A stretch of DNA of 64,000 nucleotides. Origin: BOG-908 sp963848205. GTDB taxonomy: Bacteria > Pseudomonadota > Alphaproteobacteria > Acetobacterales > Acetobacteraceae. The DNA lies in assembly GCA_963848205.1 (NCBI GenBank), contig CAWKCV010000003.1, positions 310,001 through 374,000 of the forward strand. The letters are read 5' to 3'. Both the position numbers and the translations under genes were made by a program. How positions within the stretch are numbered: position 1 is the first letter of the stretch; the number at the start of each line of letters is the position of its first letter. The notes beneath the pieces are model-generated. The model saw only the letters and a program-made list of their open reading frames with translations, was not told the origin of the DNA and searched no databases. Positions 46,682 through 56,456 of the stretch are shown here, piece by piece.

Positions 46682-49198
46682 ATGTCGCTTCGAGGCAGGT
46701 TTTACGTTGCTTTCGGCGTCATGGCTGGTCTGGCAATCGGGCTGGTTCTCTACAGCATGTTTGCTCTCGGCCAAACGCGCGACCTGGTTTTCCAGCTCTA
46801 CAATAAACCATTGGTCGCGGTGAGCTACGCACGGGCAGCTAGCTCCACCTTGAATGAAGCCCATCGTGTGATGGAGCGCGCGTTGCTCGCCGGGCTGAGC
46901 GACAAGGCAGCACTGCTATCCTCGCTGAACAAGTCTCATGATGATATCATGGACGACCTCCGCATCGTGCAGGAGAGAATGCCGGACGTTGGCATGTCGC
47001 ATGCCCTGCTTGCCACGACGGTGGCGATCGATGACTGGCTTGAAGCGGGTTCTCTGATCCTGTCTCCGCCGGCTTCCGGCATCAGGAAATTGCCGATGCA
47101 TGAAACGGTCGAGCGCCGAGGTGCCAAGGCTGCCGCTAGGCTCGATGATGTGGTGGAGTTGGCAACGGCAAACGGTTACGCATTTCGTGCGCGCGCGGAA
47201 GCACAGATGGCAAATTCCGGACGGAATTTGGCCGGTCTTACTACCTTCGTGGTACTGGTCAGCGCTTTGTTCGCCTTGTGGTTCGTCCAGCTCCTGATCG
47301 GGCCGATCCGCTCTGCTACCCAGATTGCTGAAGACGTGGCTGCCGGCCGGATCGCGAAGATTGATACGACACTGCGGCGCGACGAGGTCGGTCGTTTGCT
47401 GGGCGCGCTTGCTACCATGCAAGCAAACTTGCGCGAGAGAGCCGATCAGGCCTTGCGCTATCTTCAAGATCGGGAGGCCAGCTCGAACGCTCTTCGATTG
47501 ACAAATAACCGGTTTGACACTGCCTTGAACAACATGTCGCACGGATTGCTGATGTGGGATCCGACCCGGAGACTGGCGGTCGTTAACCGTCGGTTCTGCG
47601 ACATCTATGAAGTCGATCCAGCCCAGGTTCCTCCCGGGTGCTCTCTGGACGATGTCAATGCGCTGATCCTGGCAGGCCGTGACCCGGCCGCGCCCGGTTC
47701 GAACGATCGTTCCACCGAGCAGGACAGGTTTTTGCAGTCAAAGCAGCGATTCACCGCCGCGCACAGCCAAGCAAGCGGGCGTGTCATTGCAACGACCTAT
47801 GAGCCGATGAGCGATGGCGGTTGGACAGAGACGCATGAAGACATCACTGAGCGACGCAGGTCCGAGGCACAAATCGTCTATCTTGCACGACATGACGCGC
47901 TGACCAGGTTGCCGAACCGGGTAGTCTTTCAGGAGCAGCTCGAACAAGCATTCGCGCAGACTGAACGTGGTTTGAAGTTTGCGCTGCTTTATCTGGATCT
48001 CGACCGGTTCAAAGACGTCAACGATTCACTCGGTCATCTGATCGGTGATGCGTTGCTGTGCATGGTGGCGCAGCGATTGCAGGCTGTCGTGCGTGATGGC
48101 GACACGGTCGCGCGTTTGGGTGGTGATGAGTTTGCGATCCTCCAGCTGAATGCGTCGATCCCGACAGACACCACGGCGCTCGCACGCCGGGTCGTCGACC
48201 TGGTCAGCGAGCCGTATGAAATCGACGGCAACCGGGTCGTCGTCGGCACGAGCATTGGCATAGCGCTCGCGCCAACGGATGGCGGGTTTGCGATGCAATT
48301 GCTTAAGAACGCCGACTTGGCGTTATATCGCGCCAAACGCGAAGGCCGTGGGAGATGGCACTTTTTTGAACATACGATGGATGCCGCGGCAAAGGCTCGG
48401 CGCATTTTGGAACTCGAGCTACGCGACCCGCGCCTGCTGCAACGGCTAGAATTGTTTTATCAGCCAGTCGTATCGAGTGACACGATGGAGATCACTGGAT
48501 TTGAAGCGCTTCTACGCTGGAACCATCCCGAGCTTGGGTGCGTCTCGCCTGGTCAGTTCATTGTAGTGGCTGAGGAAATCGGTGTCATCTCGCGCATCGG
48601 GGCTTGGGTGTTGCAGCAAGCGTGCGCCGAGGCAGCGCGGTGGGATGGCAAGCTGACAGTTGCCGTTAATCTCTCTCCCTTGCAATTGCACGACGCGACA
48701 TTGATACAGACCGTGTCGGGCGCCTGCCACTCAGTCGGCTTACCGCCGGAGCGCCTGATTCTGGAAATCACGGAATCTGCTTTGCTCGACGAGAACGCTC
48801 ATACGGTGTCAACCTTGCATGCCATCCATGATCTCGGCATTCGTATCGCGTTGGACGATTTCGGAACCGGATACTCCTCACTTTCAAATCTGCGAAGTTT
48901 CCCATTCGACACGATCAAAATCGACCGCTCGTTTGTCACTGAGATTCAGACCCGCCCCGAATGCATTGCCATCGTTCGAGCCGTCACCAGCCTTGCCGCT
49001 AGTTTGCAGATGAATGTTGTAGCCGAAGGCGTGGAGACGGAGGAGCAATTTAGCATGCTGACGGCAGCGGGTTGCGGGGAAGTTCAGGGCTACTGGTTCA
49101 GCCGGCCGGTTCCAACCAAGCAAATATCGGATCTGATAGCCAGCTTCCCGCGACACACGCGGCCCAGAGTAAAAATTCTCGCTCAAGCTGAAAGTTGA
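46682..49198 (+). CDS. HAMP-PAS-GGDEF-EAL sensory c-di-GMP enzyme
   Basis: The 838-residue protein has two membrane segments (about residues 7-30 and 178-203) around a helical periplasmic sensor. A HAMP linker (about 203-255) and a PAS domain (about 275-395, LNNMSHGLLMWDPTRRLAVV) follow. A GGDEF domain with intact RLGGDEFAIL (near 480) and an EAL domain with GFEALLRWNHPELG and DDFGTGYSSLSNL complete it. Both synthesis and hydrolysis of c-di-GMP are possible. It begins three bases after the cupredoxin gene, which suggests redox or peroxide sensing in one unit. The gene ends 128 bases before the hemC 3' end; codon use differs from the flanking photosynthesis genes. Confidence 0.93.
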   Translation: MSLRGRFYVAFGVMAGLAIGLVLYSMFALGQTRDLVFQLYNKPLVAVSYARAASSTLNEAHRVMERALLAGLSDKAALLSSLNKSHDDIMDDLRIVQERMPDVGMSHALLATTVAIDDWLEAGSLILSPPASGIRKLPMHETVERRGAKAAARLDDVVELATANGYAFRARAEAQMANSGRNLAGLTTFVVLVSALFALWFVQLLIGPIRSATQIAEDVAAGRIAKIDTTLRRDEVGRLLGALATMQANLRERADQALRYLQDREASSNALRLTNNRFDTALNNMSHGLLMWDPTRRLAVVNRRFCDIYEVDPAQVPPGCSLDDVNALILAGRDPAAPGSNDRSTEQDRFLQSKQRFTAAHSQASGRVIATTYEPMSDGGWTETHEDITERRRSEAQIVYLARHDALTRLPNRVVFQEQLEQAFAQTERGLKFALLYLDLDRFKDVNDSLGHLIGDALLCMVAQRLQAVVRDGDTVARLGGDEFAILQLNASIPTDTTALARRVVDLVSEPYEIDGNRVVVGTSIGIALAPTDGGFAMQLLKNADLALYRAKREGRGRWHFFEHTMDAAAKARRILELELRDPRLLQRLELFYQPVVSSDTMEITGFEALLRWNHPELGCVSPGQFIVVAEEIGVISRIGAWVLQQACAEAARWDGKLTVAVNLSPLQLHDATLIQTVSGACHSVGLPPERLILEITESALLDENAHTVSTLHAIHDLGIRIALDDFGTGYSSLSNLRSFPFDTIKIDRSFVTEIQTRPECIAIVRAVTSLAASLQMNVVAEGVETEEQFSMLTAAGCGEVQGYWFSRPVPTKQISDLIASFPRHTRPRVKILAQAES

Positions 49199-49326
49199 AT
49201 GGCCAGGCTCCCCGGTCTTCTGGCGACGGTATCAATACTCTGCCTGACTTCGCCTTTGATCAATCAGATACGCTGTTGATCAGCCGACACTTCATTGGCG
49301 TGGTTGCGAACAACATCGGGTCCTGT

Positions 49327-50349
49327 TTACTGAAAAACATCTGACGGCGTATCCGCCTTCAACGACGCGCCTAACTCCGCGCCGATCCGCGCCGCATCCT
49401 TCGCCAGGCCTTCGAGCGAACGGCGCAGCAGGAACGTGCCGTCGGCGCGGGCGACGAGGCCGACGATGTGGAGGCGGCCATTGGGGAGGATGCGGGCGTG
49501 GCCGCCGATGGGGGTGTGGCAGGAGCCGTCGAGGACGGCGAGGAGGGCGCGTTCGGCGGTGGCGACGGCGCGGGCGTGGGGGTCCTCGATGGCGGAGAGC
49601 ATGGCGAGCAGTTCGACGTCGTCTTCATGGACGGTGACGCCGACGATGCCCTGGGCGGCGGCGGGAACCATGATATCGGTGTCGAGGATGACGCTGGCTT
49701 CGTGTTCCATGCCGAGACGTTTGAGGCCGGCCAGGGCGAGAAGGCTGGCGTCGCATTCTCCGGCGCGGACTTTGGCGAGGCGGGATTGCACGTTGCCGCG
49801 GATTAGGCCGATGCGAAGGTCGGGGCGGGCGTGGAGGAGCTGGGCCTGGCGGCGGACGGACGAGGTGCCGATGAGCGCGCCCTGGGGCAGGGCGGCGTAC
49901 GGGTCGTCGGAGTGCGGGATATCGCGGCCGAAGATGAGGGTGTCGCGGGCATCCTCGCGCTTGAGGGTGCAGGCGAGGACGATGCCGTCGGGGAGCTTGG
50001 TTTCGAGATCCTTGAGACTGTGAACGGCGAAATCGATGCGGCCGCTGATTTGCGCTTCGTCGATTTCCTTGGCGAAGAGGCCTTTGCCGCCGATGTCGGC
50101 CAGGCGACGGTCCTGCACGGTGTCGCCGGTGGTCTGGATCAGGTGCTCCTCGAAGCAATCCATGCCGCGCAGGACGGGGCAGACGCCGCGCAGGAGGGCA
50201 AGGAACGTGCGTGTCTGTGCCAGGGCCAATGGCGAGCGGCGTGTGCCGACGCGCAGCGGCAGCGTGCGCGAATGGCGTTTCGTGCGGCGTGGCGGAGCCA
50301 GCGAGGCGAGGAGTTCTTCGGCCTGGTAGGTGGCGGTGTCTAGAAGCAC
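49327..50349 (-). CDS. hemC: Hydroxymethylbilane synthase (porphobilinogen deaminase)
   Basis: The 340-residue enzyme polymerises four porphobilinogens into hydroxymethylbilane, the tetrapyrrole precursor of haem and bacteriochlorophyll. RVGTRRSPLALAQTRTFLAL (about residues 32-51), GGKGLFAKEIDEAQ, FAVHSLKDLETKLPDG and the dipyrromethane-binding Cys in LDGSCHTPIGGHA are present. GTG 50349 follows GAGGAAA by eight bases; a TTG at 50385 is an alternative. An N-terminal extension of about 30 residues precedes the family core. It is the last gene of the ppsR-bchG-bchP block, separated from bchP by a palindromic repeat. Confidence 0.95.
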   Translation of the reverse strand: MLLDTATYQAEELLASLAPPRRTKRHSRTLPLRVGTRRSPLALAQTRTFLALLRGVCPVLRGMDCFEEHLIQTTGDTVQDRRLADIGGKGLFAKEIDEAQISGRIDFAVHSLKDLETKLPDGIVLACTLKREDARDTLIFGRDIPHSDDPYAALPQGALIGTSSVRRQAQLLHARPDLRIGLIRGNVQSRLAKVRAGECDASLLALAGLKRLGMEHEASVILDTDIMVPAAAQGIVGVTVHEDDVELLAMLSAIEDPHARAVATAERALLAVLDGSCHTPIGGHARILPNGRLHIVGLVARADGTFLLRRSLEGLAKDAARIGAELGASLKADTPSDVFQ

Positions 50350-50384
50350 GGTGGTGTTTCCTCGTTTTTTCTTGGCGGTGGGCA

Positions 50385-50445
50385 AGGCCTTCTTTTTTGG
50401 AAAAAAGAAGCAAACAAATTTTGTTCCGCTGTCGCGCAGCTCGCG
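50385..50445 (+). repeat. AT-rich intergenic palindrome, copy 11
   Basis: The core (about 50389-50410; CTTC, T run, GGAAAAAAGAAG) is followed by CAAACAAATTTTG and TTCCGCTGTCGCG at 50412-50437. It lies between bchP and hemC, both on the minus strand. Confidence 0.75.
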
Positions 50446-50458
50446 ATCGGCGTTGCGT

Positions 50459-51658
50459 TTATGGCGTCGCCACTCCGAGCAGGTGCGCCATGTCCTTGAA
50501 GAAAATCTTCACCTGCGCGGCATGCTTGTTCCGCGTAATGCGTTTATTCATGTACGAGTCCCACGTCATCTTCTGCACGTCGGGATCGCGGCACATGGCG
50601 ACGAAACTCTCGCGCCGTTTGTCGTTGCTATACCAGAACCACTGCATGATGCCGAGGATCAGGAACACGCGGCCATGCGCTTTCATGAAGGCGCGGCGCG
50701 GTTCGGCGAGCACGCGCGGATTGCCGGTGCGGCAGAATTTGTCGGCGGCGAGGCCCGCGAGGCGGCCGCCTTCCATTGCGTAATAGATGCCTTCGCCGGA
50801 TGCGGGGGCGACGACGCCGGCCGCGTCGCCGGCCAGCACAACGTCGCGGCCATTGTCCCAGCGACGGGCGGGCTTCATCGGGATGGGGGCGCCTTCGCGA
50901 CGCAGCGTCTGCGCGTCCGACAGGCCGGCGGCGGCGCGCAGGTCGCGCACGGAGCCGCGGATGGAGAAGCCCTTGCGGGCGCTGCCGGAGCCGACGCTGA
51001 CCGTGTCGCCGTGCGGGAACACCCAGCCGTAAAAGTCCGGCGAGAGCTTGCCCTGGTAGAAGATGTCGCAGCGGCCGGGCTCGAAAAGGCGGCCGAGCGC
51101 GTCGGTCGCGGCTTCGGGCGCGCGCAGGATTTCGTGATAGGCGAACACGTAGGGGATTTTGGCGGCCGCCTTGATGCATTGCTTGGCGACCGCGGATTTG
51201 GCGCCATCCGCACCGATGACAATTCGGGCGCGGACGCGATGCTGGGCATCGTTTTTGTCATGGAAGACGACAGCGGCGATGCCGTCGGCGTCGCGGTCGA
51301 TCTTTTCGAACGTGCCACTGCGTCGTTCGGCGCCCAATGTTTCGGCGCGCACGCGGAGCCACTCGTCGAAATGCTCGCGGTCGACCATGCCGACGAAGCC
51401 GCCGTCGATCGGCATGTCGACCTGCGTGTCCTTGGGCGAGACCATGCGGGCGGCGCGGATGCGGGCGACGATCTGGCTGTCGGGGATGTCGAAATCGGCC
51501 ACCAGGCGGGGCGGGATGGCGCCGCCGCAGGGTTTGATGCGGCCGTCGCGGTCGAGCAGCAGTACGTGGCGGCCGGCGCGCGCGAGTTCGGCTGCGGCGG
51601 TGGCACCTGCGGGGCCGCCGCCGACAACGACCGCATCATAGGTGAGTGTGTCCGTCAT
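50459..51658 (-). CDS. bchP: Geranylgeranyl-bacteriochlorophyll reductase
   Basis: The 399-residue FAD enzyme reduces the geranylgeranyl tail of bacteriochlorophyll to phytyl. The dinucleotide fold is VVVGGGPAGATAAAELARAG (about residues 10-29), followed by RIKPCGGAIPPRLV and GYWVFP-like FYGWVFPHGDTVSVG. The C-terminal FAD motif is VVLAGDAAGVVAPASGEGIY. AAGGA precedes ATG 51658. It lies 14 bases after the PucC-like gene; the frame is open upstream without similarity. Confidence 0.95.
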   Translation of the reverse strand: MTDTLTYDAVVVGGGPAGATAAAELARAGRHVLLLDRDGRIKPCGGAIPPRLVADFDIPDSQIVARIRAARMVSPKDTQVDMPIDGGFVGMVDREHFDEWLRVRAETLGAERRSGTFEKIDRDADGIAAVVFHDKNDAQHRVRARIVIGADGAKSAVAKQCIKAAAKIPYVFAYHEILRAPEAATDALGRLFEPGRCDIFYQGKLSPDFYGWVFPHGDTVSVGSGSARKGFSIRGSVRDLRAAAGLSDAQTLRREGAPIPMKPARRWDNGRDVVLAGDAAGVVAPASGEGIYYAMEGGRLAGLAADKFCRTGNPRVLAEPRRAFMKAHGRVFLILGIMQWFWYSNDKRRESFVAMCRDPDVQKMTWDSYMNKRITRNKHAAQVKIFFKDMAHLLGVATP

Positions 51659-51672
51659 CGTCGGATCCTTTC

Positions 51673-53007
51673 TCATACGGCGCCCATCGGAGCGCCTGCC
51701 GTGGGGGCGTGGCTGGTGGATGTCGCGTGCAGGCCCTGGCTGCCGGCGAGCACGCCGGACGCGAGACGGGCGGCGGCGAGGAAGAGCACCGCCTGCAGGC
51801 AAAATACGAATGCGTAGGCCGGCCCGGGTGCGCCTAGGAGTAGCCGGGCCGCGTCGCTGGCGCCGGTGCTGAGCAAGCCGCCCAGCCCCATCGCCACCGC
51901 CTGTGCCGCGCCCCAAATGCCCATGCGGACACCTGCGCGGCCGGTGCCTGCCAGGGCCAGCATGGCGCCGATGGCGGAGACGGCGAAAGCGCCGTTGGCC
52001 AGGCCGAGCGCGAACAGGTTAGGTTTCAGCGGCCAGGCGGGTCCGACGAGGCCCGCCGCGGCAAGGCCCAGCAAGCAGAGTGCCGAACCGGCGCAGCCGC
52101 CCAACGCCCAACGTCGCATGGCAGGGGCACGGCCGGCGCCGGCGAGGCTGGCGCCCACCGCGACCAGCAGCATGCCGGCGAGCACGCCGCTCTGGTGCAG
52201 GCCTGTCAGCGCGGCGGTCTGCGCGGGTGCGAGCGCCATGACCGCGCCGGCAAACGGCTCGAGGATGAGCTCCTGCGCGCTGTACGCCAGCATGGAGATG
52301 AACACGAAGATGGCGAAGCGGCGCGAGTCCGGCTCACGCAGTGTTTCGGCCAGGGCCGTGCGGAACGGCGTGGGTGCTGCCGCCGACACGCGTGCGCTGG
52401 CCGGGCCTTCGACGCCGATGACAGCTAGTGTGCCGAGCAGGAATGCGGCGCCGGCGATGGTGGCCGAGACGCGCAGCAGCAGCGCCAGCGAGAACGGATG
52501 CAGCAGCTTCATCGAGATGGCGCTGGCGGCAACAGCGCCGAAGATCATCAGCAGCCAGAAGAGCGTGGCCGCGGCCGGGCGGCGCGCGGGGGCGACTTGT
52601 ATGGCCATCAGGGCGAGCGAGGCGGTGCCGGTCGCAGCCACTCCGGCGCCGACCAGCGTGTAGGCCAGCACGGCGAGCGCAATGCCGGCGACCGGCTGGC
52701 CGGCCATGAGTGCGACGGCCAGGGCAGCCAGCGCGCCGCCCGCTGAGAGCACGGCGAGGCCGCCGACGATCCAGGGCGTGCGTCGGCCCGCGTCCGAGCC
52801 GAAGCCGACGCCAGGGCGCAGCAACTGAACCGCGTAGTGCAATGCCACCAGCGCGCCGGGCACGATGGCCGGCAGTGCGAGTTCGACGGCCATGACCCGG
52901 TTCAGCGTGAAGGTGACCAGCGCCACGACCGCGCCGAGAGCCGCGTTGACGAGGCCGAGCCGGGCGATGGCGAACCAGCTCATTGTGGTGGCGCTACGAA
53001 GTGTCAT
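51673..53007 (-). CDS. PucC/LhaA-like MFS protein of the photosynthesis cluster
   Basis: The 444-residue protein has about 12 membrane segments and belongs to the BCD/PucC branch of the major facilitator superfamily, with LALPAIVPGALVALHYAVQL and PGVGFGSDAGRRTPWIVGG near the N-terminus. The position between bchG and bchP is that of Rhodobacter ORF428/bch2. Such proteins assist LH1 or pigment assembly, possibly by delivering bacteriochlorophyll. ATG 53007 overlaps the bchG stop (ATGA). The Pro/Ala/Ser-rich C-terminus (GLHATSTSHAPTAGAPMGAV) is probably unstructured. Confidence 0.9.
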   Translation of the reverse strand: MTLRSATTMSWFAIARLGLVNAALGAVVALVTFTLNRVMAVELALPAIVPGALVALHYAVQLLRPGVGFGSDAGRRTPWIVGGLAVLSAGGALAALAVALMAGQPVAGIALAVLAYTLVGAGVAATGTASLALMAIQVAPARRPAAATLFWLLMIFGAVAASAISMKLLHPFSLALLLRVSATIAGAAFLLGTLAVIGVEGPASARVSAAAPTPFRTALAETLREPDSRRFAIFVFISMLAYSAQELILEPFAGAVMALAPAQTAALTGLHQSGVLAGMLLVAVGASLAGAGRAPAMRRWALGGCAGSALCLLGLAAAGLVGPAWPLKPNLFALGLANGAFAVSAIGAMLALAGTGRAGVRMGIWGAAQAVAMGLGGLLSTGASDAARLLLGAPGPAYAFVFCLQAVLFLAAARLASGVLAGSQGLHATSTSHAPTAGAPMGAV

Positions 53008-53942
53008 GCGTGCACCGCGCGCAAAGCCAGTGCTGCGACCAGCATGCCCAGCACGTAGAGGCTGGTGCCAGTGGCGTTGTACCAGGGGGCGCGGCCGCGC
53101 GGGTCGGCCAGGAACTTCGCCATCAAGGCAAGCTGGGCGAGCAGAAGCCCCATGACGATGAGTGCATGGATCGGGAAATGCCACGCGAGGAGCAGGCCCA
53201 CGACCAGCACCTGAGGGGCGGCCATGGCCAGGCAGGCGAGGCGCGCGGCAGGCTCGGCGCCGAGCATGACCGGCAGCGAACGGATGCCGAGCAGGCGGTC
53301 GCCCTCGATGGATTTGAAGTCGTTGAGCGTCATGATGCCGTGCGCGCCGATGCTGTAGAGCAGCGCGATTTTCAGCACCGCGGCATGCGGCAGGCCGCCA
53401 GCCATGATAGCGGCGCCGGTGAACCAGGGCAGGCCTTCGTAGCAGGCGCCGCAGGCCGTGTTGCCCAGCCAGCCGTTCAGCTTAAGGCGCAGCGGCGGCG
53501 CGCTGTAGATCCAGGCGAGGACCAGGCCGACGATGGTGGCGCCGAACGCCCAGCGCCCGAGAAGCGCGCCGACCGCGAGCGAGAGCGCGGTCCAGACCAA
53601 AGCGAGGTAGAGCCCGCCGCGGCCCGGCACGCGGCCGGAGGGGATGGCACGGGCGGGCTCGTTGATGGCGTCCACATGACGGTCGAACCAGTCGTTGGCC
53701 GCCTGGCTGGTGCCGGTGACCAGCGGGCCGCACAGGACGAGGCCCGCGAGCGTGAGTGTCCAGTGGCCGGCCATCGGGCGGCCGGCGGAGACGATGCCGC
53801 AGCCGAACGCCCACATCGGCGCGAACCAGGTGATCGGCTTGAGCAGTTCGCCGTAAGCGGCCATGCCGGTGCGCGGTGTGCGCAGTTTCGCAGCCGCCGA
53901 AGCAGGGGAGGCGGCTGCCTGCACGCGGCTAATTCTGCTCAT
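53004..53942 (-). CDS. bchG: Bacteriochlorophyll synthase (geranylgeranyl transferase)
   Basis: The 312-residue UbiA-family prenyltransferase attaches geranylgeranyl diphosphate to bacteriochlorophyllide a in the membrane. The prenyl-diphosphate Asp motif is NDWFDRHVDAINEPARAIPS (about residues 83-102) and the second motif is GIMTLNDFKSIEGDRLLGIR. About eight hydrophobic segments are present. The gene overlaps the ppsR 3' end by 14 bases. Confidence 0.96.
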   Translation of the reverse strand: MSRISRVQAAASPASAAAKLRTPRTGMAAYGELLKPITWFAPMWAFGCGIVSAGRPMAGHWTLTLAGLVLCGPLVTGTSQAANDWFDRHVDAINEPARAIPSGRVPGRGGLYLALVWTALSLAVGALLGRWAFGATIVGLVLAWIYSAPPLRLKLNGWLGNTACGACYEGLPWFTGAAIMAGGLPHAAVLKIALLYSIGAHGIMTLNDFKSIEGDRLLGIRSLPVMLGAEPAARLACLAMAAPQVLVVGLLLAWHFPIHALIVMGLLLAQLALMAKFLADPRGRAPWYNATGTSLYVLGMLVAALALRAVHA

Positions 53943-55371
53943 TGGTCGCCAGATCCCCGATCCCGAAGCGGCGCAATTTCACATACAGGCTCTGACGGCT
54001 CAGACCGAGCATTTCGGCGGCCAGCGCGCGATTGTCGCCGGTGATTTCGAGGGCGGCCTCGATGCAGAGTTTCTCGATGACGTCGGTCGATTCGCGAACG
54101 AGCTCCTTGAGCGGCACGCGCCCGATCAGCTCGGTGAGCTGTTCGAGCGTGCGTGGCAGGATGCTCGGCCCGGATTGTTCGACCTGCAGGCGCGTGCCGA
54201 TATTGCGGATGGCGAAACCGAACGAGGGCTGGCCGCCATTGCCGATGGAGACTGCGGAGATCTCGACATTGGCGGTGGCGCCGTTCTCGCCGCGTATGGT
54301 GGTGATGAAAAACCGCACCGACCCACGTTGGCGCAGATTGGTGATCAGCACGTCGAGTTCCACGCCGGAATGGCCGACCCAGCGGTCGAGCGCTTCGCCG
54401 CGCGCGAGGTCTTCGTCGGCCAGGCCAGCCATTTCGAGGAAGGCGTTGTTGGCGGTGAGGATATTGCCGGTATTGTCGGTTACCACGAACCCGTCGGGCG
54501 CGCTTTCCACCAGCAGCAGCAATTGATGTTTGACGTCGGACTGATGGTCGGCGTCTTCGGGCAAGGGCGTGATGCGCACCAGGAACAGTGTGGCGTTTTC
54601 CTGGCGGAACAACGATGCGCTGACCGTCACCGAGGCTTCGTTGGCGAGCTTGGCGCTGAATTCTTCGGTGCGGCCATCGGCGCGTATGGCGCCGAGATGG
54701 GTGGAGACGCTCTCCAGCGTATCGCGCGAGAACAGGCCGCGCAGGGTCTGTCCGGCAACCTTGTCTGAACTGTCGGCGAACAGCTGGCGCGCGGCGGGAT
54801 TGGATTCGACGATACGATGCCGCACCGGCTCCACGATCAGCACCGCTTCGGACGACATCTGGAACAGCATCCGATAACGCGCTTCGACTTCGCGCATGCG
54901 GGAATAGTCGCGTTCGAGCAACTCCTGTGCCGCCATCAGCCGTTGTTGCAAGGCCGACATCGCGCGCAGGTCGCGCCCGAACGCCACTATCCGGCCATCT
55001 TCGCCGACCTGCACGGCACAATACAGGACGGGGATCAACTCGCCGCTCGATGTCGCGTGATTGAGGTGGCGCCAGCGCGGTTTGACGTTGCGCGTGATCG
55101 CATCGGTCAGCAGATGGGTGACTTTCGGGATGCTGTCGGGCACCACGGTGCTGGCCAGCTTACGACCGATCCAGCTGACGCTCCTTTCAAGATCGTGCGA
55201 AAGTTCTTCGCTCTGGAAGGCCATGTCGCGGATCGTGCCATCGGCATCGACGATCAGGGCAATATCGGAGGCGGTCGCGATGAGGGTGGCTACGGACTGC
55301 GCGTCGAGTATGCCCAGCGAACTGTCCGGAGAAGCGAACGTTTTCACGAGAGACGAGATCCTCCATTGCAT
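53929..55371 (-). CDS. ppsR: Photosynthesis gene repressor PpsR/CrtJ
   Basis: The 480-residue regulator has three PAS-like regions (about residues 30-140, 160-270 and 290-390) and a C-terminal Fis-type helix-turn-helix (RALAAEMLGLSRQSLYVKLR). It represses crt, bch and puf genes under oxygen by binding TGT-N12-ACA palindromes; five such regions are found in this window. Cys residues available for redox control are in VLYCAV (about residue 118) and EKLCIEAAL next to the HTH. It lies upstream of bchG, with which it overlaps, and 121 bases downstream of aerR/ppaA, as in other purple bacteria. Confidence 0.96.
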   Translation of the reverse strand: MQWRISSLVKTFASPDSSLGILDAQSVATLIATASDIALIVDADGTIRDMAFQSEELSHDLERSVSWIGRKLASTVVPDSIPKVTHLLTDAITRNVKPRWRHLNHATSSGELIPVLYCAVQVGEDGRIVAFGRDLRAMSALQQRLMAAQELLERDYSRMREVEARYRMLFQMSSEAVLIVEPVRHRIVESNPAARQLFADSSDKVAGQTLRGLFSRDTLESVSTHLGAIRADGRTEEFSAKLANEASVTVSASLFRQENATLFLVRITPLPEDADHQSDVKHQLLLLVESAPDGFVVTDNTGNILTANNAFLEMAGLADEDLARGEALDRWVGHSGVELDVLITNLRQRGSVRFFITTIRGENGATANVEISAVSIGNGGQPSFGFAIRNIGTRLQVEQSGPSILPRTLEQLTELIGRVPLKELVRESTDVIEKLCIEAALEITGDNRALAAEMLGLSRQSLYVKLRRFGIGDLATNEQN

Positions 55372-55492
55372 GACCCGCTTCCCGCCTAGTCGCTTGTTCT
55401 ATTTTTTGCGTGATCCCTGACATGTTGGAACAGTGATGTCGTCTCGCCCACGGCCAGGCCGCGGGCATCCCGGCTCTGTAGGGTTTGCCGGC

Positions 55493-56416
55493 TCATTGCT
55501 CCCTTGCCAGCAGACTGACCAGGCTGAGAGCCTGGCGTACTGCTGTCCGTCCGTCCGGGGCGGTCGCGTCAGCGCCCACCATGGAGGCAAGTTGGGGATG
55601 CACGATAAACGGAGGGCCACCGACCATGATGCCGATGGCCTTGTTGCGTGAGTGCCTGCGCACGGCACGGATGTCGGCCGCCAGCGATTCGAGACGCTCG
55701 CTGCACGCCACCGAAATGCCGACCACGCCATACCAGTTCTTGGCAACCAGGGCTGCGAGTTCCGCACTTGTGACACTCGGCTGCTGGTGCACGTTCCAGC
55801 AGGCGCGGCGGAAAAACTGCGTGACCATGGCAAGGCCGAATCCGTGCTGCTCCCCCGGCACCTGCACGAGCAGAATACTGGGCAGCGATGAATTGGGCTC
55901 GAAATCTCCGGCGAACGCGCGGCTGAGAAGGCGAAGCACGTTGCCCAGGCGGAGAATGCCAATCGTGACGTCGGAGAACGTGCAGGTGTCGTCTTCCCAC
56001 ATCTGGCCGAGCACACGCGCTGCAGGGCTGAGCAGGTCGAGCAGCAACGACTCGACGGGGGTGCCGGCGTCATGCAGCGTTTCGACGAACTCATTGGTCG
56101 TCGCCTGGTCCGACTTCAGCAGCAGGGCGACGAGGTTGTCGACCTGCTGCTTCTGATCCTGGTCGATCACGCCTGCCGCCAACGCCGCCTGGTGGGGGCG
56201 CCGGGCCATCAACAGGCGCGGGATCACCTCATCTTCGAACGTCCTCAGAAGCACGTCCTGGCGTTGCTGGGTGGCATTTGCCTGTCGTGTCTGCGGGGTC
56301 TCCGTAGCCGACGCCATCTGCCGCTTACCGACGCCGGACAGGCGGCGAACCAGGCGCATGGCCTCTGCCTCCGTCCAGCTCTCATCGGTATGCGTCTGCG
56401 GTGTCATCGGGGCCAT
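55493..56416 (-). CDS. ppaA: Cobalamin-binding antirepressor AerR/PpaA
   Basis: The 307-residue protein has a helical four-helix part (about residues 70-160, with MWEDDTCTFSDVTIGILRLG) and a Rossmann-like SCHIC/B12-binding domain (about 180-300, with ILLVQVPGEQHGFGLAMVTQ and IGIMVGGPPF). The His in EQHGFG matches the AerR cobalamin-ligating His. AerR/PpaA counteracts CrtJ/PpsR in the light. The first 50 residues are polar and poorly conserved. It is divergent from bchF, and the 247-base gap holds PpsR-like sites. Confidence 0.92.
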   Translation of the reverse strand: MAPMTPQTHTDESWTEAEAMRLVRRLSGVGKRQMASATETPQTRQANATQQRQDVLLRTFEDEVIPRLLMARRPHQAALAAGVIDQDQKQQVDNLVALLLKSDQATTNEFVETLHDAGTPVESLLLDLLSPAARVLGQMWEDDTCTFSDVTIGILRLGNVLRLLSRAFAGDFEPNSSLPSILLVQVPGEQHGFGLAMVTQFFRRACWNVHQQPSVTSAELAALVAKNWYGVVGISVACSERLESLAADIRAVRRHSRNKAIGIMVGGPPFIVHPQLASMVGADATAPDGRTAVRQALSLVSLLAREQ

Positions 56417-56456
56417 CGTCTATGCCTTCCACAATGAGACATTCCCGGGCGGGAAG

